Below are positions 50,862 to 58,344 of a stretch of 64,000 nucleotides of DNA, one piece after another (the first letter of the stretch is position 1; each line of letters starts with the position of its first letter). Made by a program: the position numbers and the translations under genes. The notes beneath the pieces were generated by a model. The model worked only from the letters and a program-made list of their open reading frames with translations, was not told where the DNA came from and did no database searches. Origin of the DNA: Deltaproteobacteria bacterium (GTDB lineage: Bacteria; Myxococcota_A; Polyangia; DRWM01; JAAZOP01); NCBI GenBank assembly GCA_016218765.1, contig JACRCZ010000141.1:62001-126000 (forward strand), in the 5' to 3' direction.

Positions 50862-52127
50862 ATGAGCCGCGAAAGATCCGTTTCCCGCCTGCGCCCTCTC
50901 TTCTCCCCCATCTGTGTCCATCTGTGTTCATCGGTGGTTTTCTTTTCCTGCGCCCCGACCGAAGGCGACTCCGATCCGGACGTCCGTCGCGAGGACGCCG
51001 GCGCCGAGGATGCCGACCTCCCCACCGGTGCGCTCGTGCCGGTCACCGCCCCGATCGAGGTCCAGGTGACCCCGGACCGCGTGCTCGGTCCCGTCCTGAT
51101 GACCACGCTCACCGGCACGGCCGCGGTGATCTGGGGCGAGCGGGACGTCGAGGGCGGGGCGTGGGGCGAGCCGGGGTTCGCCGTGCTGGACGGCACGGGT
51201 GCGCTCGGCACCGCGGCCGTCCACCTGCCGGAGACCGGCCACGAGCCCGTGGGCCTGGAGCCGCACACCGGCCTGCGCCAGCTCGCCTACTTCACGATGC
51301 AGCGCGGCGCGGGCTGCGCGGTGACGCTCCACCGCCGGATGCTCGACACGGCGGGTCGCATCACCGCCGGGATCGCCGCGGTCGACACGCTGGACGATCC
51401 GATCGCGATGCACACCGCGTCGCTGTCCGGCAACGCGGTCGTCCTGGCGGTCGAGGGGAGCGCCTGCACCGCGCGCACCTTCCCCGTCGCGCGGGTCATC
51501 ATCGTGGGTCCCGACGGCGCCGCCACCGGCAGCGTGCCGCTGGGCGACGTCCTCCGCGTGTCGGCGCTCGCCGCGCGCCCGGACGGCTCGGGCTACATGG
51601 CCCTGCGCTACACCGACGACGACGGGGTCATCGTCGATATGCTCGGCCCGGGCGGCGGACGCGAGCGCGGGTGGACCATCGTGCGCCGGGACGGCGTGTG
51701 CGAGTGTCCGTCCGCCCGGGGCGTCCTGGCCAACAGCGGCGGGGACTATCTCGCCGCGTGGGCCGGCGAGGTCGATGGCCTGCAGTCGTGGTTCCTGCAC
51801 CTCGGCCCCTACGACGACGACCTCGAGTTCGGCGCCGACCCGCTCGTCACCCCGCTCGACGCGCGCTTCGACCACCAGGTCGCGATCGCGCCCTTCCAGG
51901 GCGACTACGTCGTGGCCTACGTGCCGGCCGCGGGCGGCGCGTTGCGCATCGACCTGCTCCGCGCCGACGGCACGCTCGAGGAGGGCTGGTCGCCCGAGGT
52001 CCCCGGCGAGGTGACGCACGTGGCGGTCGCCCCCGTGGGCGCCCGCGTCGCCGTCGCCTGGATCGAGAAGTGGGCCGGCGCGTCCGCCCCCTCGATCCTC
52101 AAGGCCGGCCTCTTCGCCCCCCCCTGA
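50862..52127 (+). CDS. Lipoprotein whose signal peptide is encoded by a repeat
   Basis: 421 residues from ATG 50862 (GAGGTGCATC upstream; TACAAT at 50838-50843 is a likely -10). Residues 16-26 (PICVHLCSSVV) are the translation of a 10-bp repeat; together with FFSC they form the hydrophobic core and lipobox of the signal peptide, with C30 as lipid site. The mature part is beta-rich, with repeated strand motifs such as AVLDGTGALG, VIIVGPDGAATG and VDMLGPGGGRE, reminiscent of a propeller; family unknown. Confidence 0.75.
   Translation: MSRERSVSRLRPLFSPICVHLCSSVVFFSCAPTEGDSDPDVRREDAGAEDADLPTGALVPVTAPIEVQVTPDRVLGPVLMTTLTGTAAVIWGERDVEGGAWGEPGFAVLDGTGALGTAAVHLPETGHEPVGLEPHTGLRQLAYFTMQRGAGCAVTLHRRMLDTAGRITAGIAAVDTLDDPIAMHTASLSGNAVVLAVEGSACTARTFPVARVIIVGPDGAATGSVPLGDVLRVSALAARPDGSGYMALRYTDDDGVIVDMLGPGGGRERGWTIVRRDGVCECPSARGVLANSGGDYLAAWAGEVDGLQSWFLHLGPYDDDLEFGADPLVTPLDARFDHQVAIAPFQGDYVVAYVPAAGGALRIDLLRADGTLEEGWSPEVPGEVTHVAVAPVGARVAVAWIEKWAGASAPSILKAGLFAPP
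50909..50938. repeat. Three-unit 10-bp repeat inside a lipoprotein gene
   Basis: CATCTGTGTC, CATCTGTGTT, CATCGGTGGT; the reverse complement is the same family as 6342-6371. Thirty bases, so frame-neutral. Confidence 0.85.
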
Positions 52128-52141
52128 TCCCCTCCCCGTCC

Positions 52142-52170
52142 TTGACGCGACGCCCCCGAATTGCTAGCAC
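52142..52170 (+). promoter_or_regulatory. Promoter of pyrRB
   Basis: TTGACG (52142-52147), 17-bp spacer, TAGCAC (52165-52170), then eight bases to the GTG at 52179. It predicts a leaderless pyrR mRNA with no room for an attenuator. Confidence 0.5.
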
Positions 52171-52178
52171 CACCCCTC

Positions 52179-52733
52179 GTGCCGAATCCCTACGTCGACA
52201 AGCAGGTGGTGATGGACCGGCGGGCGATCGTGCGCGCGTTGCGGCGCATCGCGCAGGAGGTGATCGAGCGCAACAGCGGCCTGGAGGGCGTTGCGCTGGT
52301 CGGCATCCGCACGCGCGGCGTCGACATCGCGAAGCGGCTTCGCGACGTCCTCGAGAAGGACGAGGGGACGGCGCCGCCGCTGGGCGAGCTGGACATCACG
52401 CTGTACCGGGACGACGCGCCCAGCCGGGGGCTGCCCGAGGTCCGGCCGACGACGATGCCCTTCGACGTCGAGGGCAAGGCGATCGTCCTGGTCGACGACG
52501 TCCTGTACACGGGGCGGACCGTCCGCGCCGCGATCGATGCCCTCATGGATTTCGGCCGCCCGCGCTCGATCCAGCTCGCCGTGCTCGTCGACCGCGGGCA
52601 TCGCGAGCTGCCGATTGCCGCGGACTACGTCGGCCGGGTCGTGCAGACCCGGGCCGACGAGAGCGTGCGCGTGCGCATCGACGCGCGGGACGGCGAGGAG
52701 CGCGTCGTGCTGCGCGCTCCCGGGGAGCGGTAG
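52179..52733 (+). CDS. pyrR: PyrR: pyrimidine regulator / uracil phosphoribosyltransferase
   Basis: 184 residues from GTG 52179; the start is set by the promoter and by alignment of [15 protein letters not shown] with the N-terminus of known PyrR. The PRPP loop is [12 protein letters not shown] (103-114), and [20 protein letters not shown] is the family signature. PyrR makes UMP from uracil and PRPP, and in Gram-positives binds pyr mRNA leaders to cause attenuation. Here the transcript appears leaderless, so RNA-based control of its own operon is doubtful. An ATG at 52212 with AGGTGG before it is an alternative start. pyrB follows after one base. Confidence 0.95.
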   Translation: MPNPYVDKQVVMDRRAIVRALRRIAQEVIERNSGLEGVALVGIRTRGVDIAKRLRDVLEKDEGTAPPLGELDITLYRDDAPSRGLPEVRPTTMPFDVEGKAIVLVDDVLYTGRTVRAAIDALMDFGRPRSIQLAVLVDRGHRELPIAADYVGRVVQTRADESVRVRIDARDGEERVVLRAPGER

Positions 52734-52734
52734 C

Positions 52735-53724
52735 ATGCAGGCCGAGCCCAGGACCGCGGAGTCGCGGGACGACGAGCGCGAGCGCGCCCCCTTCCCCCAC
52801 AAGCACCTGCTCGGGATCGAAGGCCTCACCCGGCGCCACGTGGAGACGATCCTCGACACGGCCGAGGCCATGCGCGGCATCTCCGACCGCCGGATCAAGA
52901 AGGTCCAAACGCTGCGCGGGCGCATGGTGGTCAACGCCTTCTTCGAGAACTCCACCCGCACGCGCATCAGCTTCGAGGTAGCCGAGAAGCGGCTGTCGGC
53001 GGATTCCGTCAACATCCAGGTCTCCGGCTCCGCCATGGCCAAGGGCGAGACGCTCCTGGACACGCTGCGCAACATCGAGGCGATGCGGCCGGACATGGTC
53101 GTCCTGCGCCACTGGTGCTCCGGCGCGCCCCACTTCCTGGCCCACCACCTGCAGAGCAACGTCATCAACGCGGGCGACGGCAATCACGAGCACCCGACCC
53201 AGGCCCTCCTCGACGCCATCACCATCCGCCGGGCCAAGGGCCGCCTGGACGGCCTGGACGTCGCGATCTGCGGCGACATCGCCCACAGCCGCGTCGCGCG
53301 CTCCAACGCCCACCTGCTGCGCCTCTTCGGCTCCCGCGTCCGGGTCTCCGGTCCGGGCACGATGATGCCCCGCGGCGCCGCCGAGGCGCTCGGCGTCCGC
53401 GTCTGCCGCTCGCTGGCCGAGGCCGTCGAGGGTGTCGACGTCGTGATGATGCTGCGCATCCAGAAGGAGCGGATGGGCGCCGACATGTACCCCAGCGATC
53501 GCGAGTACGCCCGCCAGTTCGGCCTCACCCGCGAGGTCCTGCGTCACGCCAAGCGCGACGCGATCGTGATGCACCCCGGCCCCATGAACCGCGGCCTGGA
53601 GATCGCGCCCGACGTCGCCGACGGCGACCGCTCCGTGATCCTCGATCAGGTCGAGAACGGCGTCGCGATCCGGATGGCCGTGCTGTATCTGCTGTCGGGA
53701 GCGAGCGAGGTCCCCGCCGAGTAG
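52735..53724 (+). CDS. pyrB: Aspartate carbamoyltransferase catalytic subunit
   Basis: 329 residues. Carbamoyl-phosphate loop FFENSTRTR (69-77), SxxKGE loop at [12 protein letters not shown] (99-110), HPTQALLD (153-160) and HPGPMNRG (280-287) are all intact. The enzyme joins carbamoyl phosphate and aspartate in pyrimidine synthesis, cytoplasmic, as a trimer. GGGGAGCGG precedes the ATG, which overlaps nothing but lies one base after the pyrR stop. No pyrI or pyrC follows; the next genes are convergent. An N-terminal extension of about 20 residues is acidic and probably flexible. Confidence 0.97.
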   Translation: MQAEPRTAESRDDERERAPFPHKHLLGIEGLTRRHVETILDTAEAMRGISDRRIKKVQTLRGRMVVNAFFENSTRTRISFEVAEKRLSADSVNIQVSGSAMAKGETLLDTLRNIEAMRPDMVVLRHWCSGAPHFLAHHLQSNVINAGDGNHEHPTQALLDAITIRRAKGRLDGLDVAICGDIAHSRVARSNAHLLRLFGSRVRVSGPGTMMPRGAAEALGVRVCRSLAEAVEGVDVVMMLRIQKERMGADMYPSDREYARQFGLTREVLRHAKRDAIVMHPGPMNRGLEIAPDVADGDRSVILDQVENGVAIRMAVLYLLSGASEVPAE

Positions 53725-53730
53725 GCAGAG

Positions 53731-53762
53731 CGGTGGAGCGGCAAAGCGGTGGAGCGGTCGGG
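53731..53762. repeat. 8-bp repeat (CGGTGGAG) after pyrB
   Basis: CGGTGGAG, CGGCAAAG, CGGTGGAG, CGGTCGGG. Intergenic between convergent pyrB and tolB. Related octamers occur at 56239-56328. Confidence 0.7.
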
Positions 53763-53796
53763 GGGCGCGGAACGCGTTCCGGTGCCGGAAGCGCAC

Positions 53797-53817
53797 GACG
53801 AAAGACGAAAGACGAAG
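53797..53817. repeat. Three-unit 7-bp repeat (GACGAAA)
   Basis: GACGAAA, GACGAAA, GACGAAG, directly before the tolB stop region (minus strand). Confidence 0.75.
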
Positions 53818-53823
53818 AACGCC

Positions 53824-55365
53824 CTACCTTGCCCAGCGGAGGGTTTCGGCGAAGCCGCCCAGGACGCGGTTCTGGTTCAGGCCCTCGGTGTTCATGAGGT
53901 AGATGCCGCCGCGGCTGGAGTAGAAGCCGATCAGCCGGCCGTCGGGGCTCCAGGTCGGGTCCGCGTTCGAGCCCTGGAACTGGGTCAGGCGCCGCATGGT
54001 CCCCGTCCCGATCTCGACGGTGAACACGTCGAACGTGCCGCCGTCGCGGCCGGCGAAGGTCAGCGACGGGGCGTCGCAGTGGCCGCACCAGGACGGGGTC
54101 TGGTTGTAGCTGCCGCGGAAGGTCACGCGGGACTGGCCCGAGCCGTCCGCGTTCATGACGTAGATCTGGGGTGTCCCGTCGCGGTCGGAGACGAAGGCGA
54201 GCCGGCCGCCTCCCGGCGCCCAGATTGGCGAGACATCGATCGCGTCGTTGAACGTCAGCCGTGCCAGCAGCTCGCCCTCGACGGTGGCGAGGTAGATTTC
54301 GGCGTTGCCGTCGCGCGTGAGCACCACCGCCATCTTGTCGCCCTGGATCGAGGCGCCCATGTTGAGGCCCGGCTCCGACAGGAGCGGCTCCGTCCGGTCG
54401 GAGCGGTACAGCTTGGCCCAGTCGCCTTCGAACGCCGTGTACAGCACCGTGCCCGGGGGTCCCCAGTTGGGGATGATGCACTTGCCCTGATCCCGGGTCC
54501 ACTGCTTCATCCCGTGGCCGTCCATGCCGACGGAGAAGATGTCCTTGCTCTCGCGGCTCGTGGGGCGCGCGAAGAGGATGCGGCTGCCGAAGATGCCGCG
54601 GAGGCCCGTGAAGTACAGCAGCACCTCGTTGATGAAGTCGTGGACGTCCGAGCGGATCTCGCTGCGGGAGCCGTCGTAGGTGCGCTCCAGCACCGCGCCG
54701 TCGCCCCGCACCATCTCGAACAGCCGCAGCGTCATCGTCATGTCGCCGCCGTCCAGCTCGACCGTGCCCTTGATCACGCCCTGGGCCCCCGCGTCCATCC
54801 ACAGGGTTGGCTCGACCCCCAGGTCGTCGGGGTCGCCGACGCCGGCGGTGCCGTCGACGAGCCGGAACAGGCTGGAGAGCCGGAGGTCGTTCTTCGCCAC
54901 ATCGCGCGCTTCCTGGGCCGCGGTCGCGTGTCCGCCCAGCGGCGGCACGGCGATGCGGTACAGCTCGCGCGTCGGCCCGTAGATCTCCAGCTCCAGCGGC
55001 CCCGTCGGCCCCTCGGTGAGCTGCGGCAGCGGCAGCTCCGCGGACGTCGCCGTCCCCGCATCGCCCTCCTCCGGCGGCTCCTCGTCCGACTGTCCCAGCA
55101 CGAACGCGGGCGCGATCAGCGCAGCGGCGAGGAGCGCGACCAGGAGCGACGCGGCCGAGCGGCCGAGCGGCCGACCCTTCGCCCGGCTCAGGGCGGGCGG
55201 GTCGGCGGTCGGCGGTCGGCCCTTCGGCCGGCCCAGGGCGGGCGGGTCGGCGGTCGGCCCTTCGGCCGGCTCAGGGCGGGCGGGTCGGCGATCGGACGGA
55301 TGTTCCGCCGCCGGCGAGGGTCCGCCGGCGGCCGCAGGAAGTTCACCGAAGCGGGGTGCGGTCAT
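53824..55365 (-). CDS. tolB: TolB, periplasmic component of the Tol system
   Basis: 513 residues. After an N-terminal stretch of about 70 residues rich in Pro/Ala/Arg comes a signal helix (about 71-91), the TolB N-terminal domain (about 110-235), and a WD40-like propeller with repeats such as LAFVSDRDGTPQIYVMNADG and PTWSPDGRLIGFYSS. TolB links TolA and the outer-membrane Pal. The 70-residue pre-signal stretch is encoded by repeat DNA and is unusual for a Sec substrate; no later in-frame start codon is obvious. ATGA overlap with the upstream tonB-type gene. No pal gene follows. Confidence 0.94.
   Translation of the reverse strand: MTAPRFGELPAAAGGPSPAAEHPSDRRPARPEPAEGPTADPPALGRPKGRPPTADPPALSRAKGRPLGRSAASLLVALLAAALIAPAFVLGQSDEEPPEEGDAGTATSAELPLPQLTEGPTGPLELEIYGPTRELYRIAVPPLGGHATAAQEARDVAKNDLRLSSLFRLVDGTAGVGDPDDLGVEPTLWMDAGAQGVIKGTVELDGGDMTMTLRLFEMVRGDGAVLERTYDGSRSEIRSDVHDFINEVLLYFTGLRGIFGSRILFARPTSRESKDIFSVGMDGHGMKQWTRDQGKCIIPNWGPPGTVLYTAFEGDWAKLYRSDRTEPLLSEPGLNMGASIQGDKMAVVLTRDGNAEIYLATVEGELLARLTFNDAIDVSPIWAPGGGRLAFVSDRDGTPQIYVMNADGSGQSRVTFRGSYNQTPSWCGHCDAPSLTFAGRDGGTFDVFTVEIGTGTMRRLTQFQGSNADPTWSPDGRLIGFYSSRGGIYLMNTEGLNQNRVLGGFAETLRWAR
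55151..55291. repeat. Repeat block in the 5' end of tolB
   Basis: GCGGCCGA three times (55151-55174), then three copies of a unit of about 35-40 bp beginning CCCTTCG at 55175, 55220 and 55258 and containing GGCTCAGGGCGGGCGGGTC, with GTCGGCG heptamers between. Encodes most of the pre-signal stretch of TolB. Confidence 0.8.
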
Positions 55366-56231
55366 TGCGAATGGTCTCTCCAGGTCATCTGGAAACCGTT
55401 CGCGACCGCGTAGTCGCGGATCGCGGACGGAAGCGCCGGCAGCGGGGTGCGATCGAGCTTCAGCCGGCGGAGCACCTCCTCCACCGACGCGTCGAACCGG
55501 GCGTTGCCCGAACGTGCCGTGATCTCGAAGTCGACGATGCGGAAGGTCGCGTCCACCGCCAGACGCACCTTGCAGGACAGGCGGGCCAGCTCGCGCTGCG
55601 AGATCATGTTCGGGATCACCCAGCGGTCCTGGAAGAACTCCTCCAGCTCCCGCCGGTACCAGTCGCCCGGGCCGGCGCGCGACCGGTCGAGCTCCGTTCC
55701 GTTCGGGTCGCCGTCGGGGAAGCCCCGCACGTGGCTGAAGCCTCCCCGTTCCGGGAAGTCCTGGCGCAGGCGGTCCCAGATGAGATTGACGTCCTCGTCG
55801 GGCGCGGCGCGCCGGGGCCGGTTCGGGATGTGTCGCGGGTCCAGATCCATCGGGTTCGCGCGCACGCGTCGCGGTCCCGGGGTGCTCGAATCGGGATCCG
55901 GCGCAAGCTCCGGAGCGACCTCCGGCTCCGGCGGCGCGGTCGGCAGCGCCGGGACCTCGCGCTGCGGCATCGCCGTCTGCTTCTCCTCGTTGCCCAGCTT
56001 GAGCAGCCGGGCCGGCACCCACGAGAACGGCTCGGGCGCGGGAGGTTTCAGCTCCTCCTGCCGCCGCCGCTCCTCTTCTTTCTCCATGACCGCCCGGTGC
56101 GCGGCCGTGATCGCGACCGCGATCAGCACCGCGTGCAGCGCCGCGGAGAGGGCCATCCCGGCCGACGAGATTCCGTACGGCCGTCGCTGGGCCTCCACCA
56201 CGCTCGCCGCCATCGGTGCCGACTTCGTCAT
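55362..56231 (-). CDS. TolA/TonB-type energy transducer
   Basis: 289 residues: cytoplasmic N-terminus, one membrane helix (about 24-44, SAALHAVLIAVAITAA, with the His of SHxxH type), a Glu/Arg helix and Pro-rich linker, and a TonB-like C-terminal domain (about 195-285: LSCKVRLAVDATFRIVDFEI, SVEEVLRRLKLDRTPLP). It lies between tolR and tolB, so it most likely serves as TolA. ATG at 56231 with GGAG upstream; the leader before it is the octamer repeat block. Confidence 0.88.
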   Translation of the reverse strand: MTKSAPMAASVVEAQRRPYGISSAGMALSAALHAVLIAVAITAAHRAVMEKEEERRRQEELKPPAPEPFSWVPARLLKLGNEEKQTAMPQREVPALPTAPPEPEVAPELAPDPDSSTPGPRRVRANPMDLDPRHIPNRPRRAAPDEDVNLIWDRLRQDFPERGGFSHVRGFPDGDPNGTELDRSRAGPGDWYRRELEEFFQDRWVIPNMISQRELARLSCKVRLAVDATFRIVDFEITARSGNARFDASVEEVLRRLKLDRTPLPALPSAIRDYAVANGFQMTWRDHSQ

Positions 56232-56238
56232 CGCCCCT

Positions 56239-56328
56239 GCCGCTCCACCGCTCTACCGCACCACCGCTCCCCCGTCCACCGCTCCCCCGTCCACCGCACC
56301 ACCCCTCCAACGTTCCACCGCACCGCCC
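56239..56328. repeat. Octamer repeat block between tolR and the tolA-like gene
   Basis: About eleven degenerate units of the CCACCGCT / CCCCCGTC type, 90 bp, filling the gap between the two genes. Confidence 0.75.
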
Positions 56329-56337
56329 TATTCTAGC

Positions 56338-56841
56338 CTACGGTGTCGTCGGCGGTGCGGCTTCGAGAGGCCGGGGTTCCACGCCGCCGGGCTGCTCCGG
56401 CTCCGCCCCCTCTTCCGGCAGGTTCGTCACCAGCCCCAGCTTGTCAACCCCCATCTCCTGCAGCAGCGCCATGATCCCCACGACGTAACCGTACGGGATC
56501 GCACGGTTGGCCTGGATGAAGATGTCCTCCCCCTCCCCGGGTTTCTCGATGCGCATCGCCAGCTTGTCCAGGAGTTTCAGGCGCAGCTCCTCCAGGCTGT
56601 CGAAGAGGATCACGTCGTCGTTCAGGCGCACCTCGCCGAACGCCTCGATGCGCAGCATGTCCAGCTCGGGGTCGTCCGACTCCAGCGTCGGCGCCTTGGC
56701 TTCCGGCAGGTCGATTTCCACTCCTGCCTGCAGGAGCGGCGCGGTCACCATGAAGATGATCAGCAGCACCAGCATCACGTCGACGAACGGCGTGACGTTG
56801 ATCTCCGCCATCGGCCCCCGCGTCGGAAGCTGCATCGCCAT
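56338..56841 (-). CDS. tolR: TolR/ExbD-family protein
   Basis: 167 residues. INVTPFVDVMLVLLIIFMV holds the single membrane helix and the proton-relay D21, both diagnostic of TolR/ExbD. The periplasmic domain follows (about 40-145), with VIVNRAI-like QANRAIPYGYVVG, and a Pro-rich tail. With TolQ it forms the proton-driven motor of the Tol system. GGGGAG precedes the ATG. Second gene of the tol operon. Confidence 0.94.
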   Translation of the reverse strand: MAMQLPTRGPMAEINVTPFVDVMLVLLIIFMVTAPLLQAGVEIDLPEAKAPTLESDDPELDMLRIEAFGEVRLNDDVILFDSLEELRLKLLDKLAMRIEKPGEGEDIFIQANRAIPYGYVVGIMALLQEMGVDKLGLVTNLPEEGAEPEQPGGVEPRPLEAAPPTTP

Positions 56842-56910
56842 CGTGCCGCTCAGCTCCCCGCCGGGGCGCGCGGGATCACTTCGGCCGTCCGCTCCCGGAT
56901 CGTGGTGGTC

Positions 56911-56938
56911 GACTCACGACTCATGACTCCCGGCTCCC
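56911..56938. repeat. Four-unit 7-bp repeat (GACTCAC) at the end of tolQ
   Basis: GACTCAC, GACTCAT, GACTCCC, GGCTCCC. It includes the tolQ stop codon and encodes its last five residues. Confidence 0.7.
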
Positions 56939-57721
56939 GACCGTCGCCCTCGCGTCCTCCTGATTCACCAGCTCCGCCGCGTATGCGGCCAGATCCTCGT
57001 TCCAGACGCGGATGCGCCGCACGAAGGCGTTGTAGGCGATGACGGACGGGATCGCCGCGATGAGGCCCACGGCGGTGGCGATCAGCGCTTCCGCGATGCC
57101 CGGCGCGACGACCGCCAGCGTGGCCGACTCCTGCGCGCCGATGTCCATGAACGAGGTCATGATGCCCCAGACGGTGCCGAAGAGGCCCACGAACGGCGCG
57201 GCCGAGCCCACGGTCGCGAGCAGTCCGAGCCATCCTTCCATGCGGGTGACCTCGACGTCGACCGCCTTGGCCAGCGTGCGTTCCAGCCGCTTCGTCGGTC
57301 CGTCCTGGTCCTTGTCCTCGGGCGGCCGCAGCTCGGTCTCGCGTCGTGCGGCCAGCCAGATCCGCGCGTGGGGGCTCGCCGTGCCCGCCCGCATCGCCAG
57401 CTCGGTGCCCCGTTCCTCGTCCGTGCTCTCGGCGATCGCCTTGAGGAAGCCGCGCGACCGGAGGCGCGCCGTGACCAGGGCGATCGCCTTGGCCACGATG
57501 ATCGCCCAGCACAGCACGGATGCCGCCAGGAGCAGGTACAGCACGAACGAAACGACCGGCCCGGCGTTGAGGATCAGCTCCCACGGGCTCAGCGCCTGGG
57601 CGGCGGCCGCCGCCTTCGCTCCCGCGGCGTCGGCCCCGGGCCCGACGGCCGGCGACGCCGCCAGTCCCGCCTGCGCCGCCGCGGCCCCGCCTGTCGCTAC
57701 CGGAACCACTCCCTGCCACAT
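56921..57721 (-). CDS. tolQ: TolQ/ExbB-family motor protein
   Basis: 266 residues with three membrane helices (about 50-75, 163-185, 205-228). An Ala/Gly-rich N-terminus of about 45 residues precedes the first. TVGSAAPFVGLFGTVWGIM and the Thr/Gly-rich third helix, GIAEALIATAVGLIAAIPSVIAYN, are the conserved ExbB/TolQ proton-channel region. First gene of tolQ-tolR-tolA-like-tolB. GCGAGGTTG precedes the ATG. Confidence 0.95.
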   Translation of the reverse strand: MWQGVVPVATGGAAAAQAGLAASPAVGPGADAAGAKAAAAAQALSPWELILNAGPVVSFVLYLLLAASVLCWAIIVAKAIALVTARLRSRGFLKAIAESTDEERGTELAMRAGTASPHARIWLAARRETELRPPEDKDQDGPTKRLERTLAKAVDVEVTRMEGWLGLLATVGSAAPFVGLFGTVWGIMTSFMDIGAQESATLAVVAPGIAEALIATAVGLIAAIPSVIAYNAFVRRIRVWNEDLAAYAAELVNQEDARATVGSRES

Positions 57722-57751
57722 GCGCGCAACCTCGCTTCCCCGCCGCCCCGG

Positions 57752-57780
57752 ATCTGGCCGGACGCCTGAACACGTGTCAA
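57752..57780 (-). promoter_or_regulatory. Promoter of the tol operon
   Basis: Minus strand: a perfect TTGACA (57780-57775), 17-bp spacer, weak CCAGAT (57757-57752), about 30 bases before tolQ. Back-to-back with the promoter at 57805; the two TTGACA boxes are 24 bp apart. Confidence 0.45.
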
Positions 57781-57804
57781 CTTTTCGTCGGGCCCAGCCA
57801 TCCC

Positions 57805-57833
57805 TTGACAGATCGCCGCCCCTCCCCCAACCT
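57805..57833 (+). promoter_or_regulatory. Promoter of the 167-residue lipoprotein gene
   Basis: A perfect TTGACA (57805-57810), 17-bp spacer, CAACCT (57828-57833), then seven bases to the ATG at 57841, again a leaderless layout. Confidence 0.45.
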
Positions 57834-57840
57834 TGGCTCC

Positions 57841-58344
57841 ATGCTCCACGGCACGCTCCGGGTACCGGATCTTCGCGTCCCTCCCGGCCCGCTTCGCGGG
57901 CTTCGTGGTCCTGCCGGCGCCCCGGGGCGCCGGTCCCTCGCCGTTCCGGCCGCCGTGCTCGCGGCGCTGTCCTGCGCCGGATGCGTCGACACCGCGTGGT
58001 GGCAGGGCGGAGAGTCCGGCATCAGCTTCCGCTGGACGGTGAACGGCGGGGACCCCGCGACCGCTTGCGCGGTCGCCGGCGGCTCCGAGGTCCGCATGTG
58101 GATCGCGCAAGGGCTGCCGACGTGCACGCTGGAGAGCGAGAGCTGCGGCGTGCGCGACGCCGGCTGGACCTGGGACTGCGTCGCCGGCACCGCCTCGACA
58201 GGGTCCCGCTTCGCCGCCGTCGAGCTCTACGTCGGCTGGGCTCTCGTCGACGCGGCCGGCGTCGTCCGGGCGTGGACCCCCTGGCAGTCCGCTTCCCTTG
58301 CTCCGGGCGAGAACTTCCTCGGCACCCAGGACTTCGTTCCCTAA
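57841..58344 (+). CDS. Small lipoprotein with palindrome-encoded N-region
   Basis: 167 residues from ATG 57841. A long Pro/Gly/Arg-rich N-region (about 35 residues) precedes the signal helix and lipobox SCAGC near residue 48. The mature part of about 120 residues has two Cys-rich loops (CTLESESCGVRDAGWTWDC) and beta-rich strands; no family. The N-region is encoded by two hairpins (57887-57933). No ribosome site. Its TAA overlaps the TAG of the convergent CapA-like gene. Confidence 0.7.
   Translation: MLHGTLRVPDLRVPPGPLRGLRGPAGAPGRRSLAVPAAVLAALSCAGCVDTAWWQGGESGISFRWTVNGGDPATACAVAGGSEVRMWIAQGLPTCTLESESCGVRDAGWTWDCVAGTASTGSRFAAVELYVGWALVDAAGVVRAWTPWQSASLAPGENFLGTQDFVP
57887..57933. repeat. Two palindromes in the lipoprotein gene
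   Basis: GCCCGC-TTC-GCGGGC (57887-57901) and the perfect 20-bp palindrome CCGGCGCCCCGGGGCGCCGG (57914-57933), both within the signal-peptide N-region. Confidence 0.75.
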
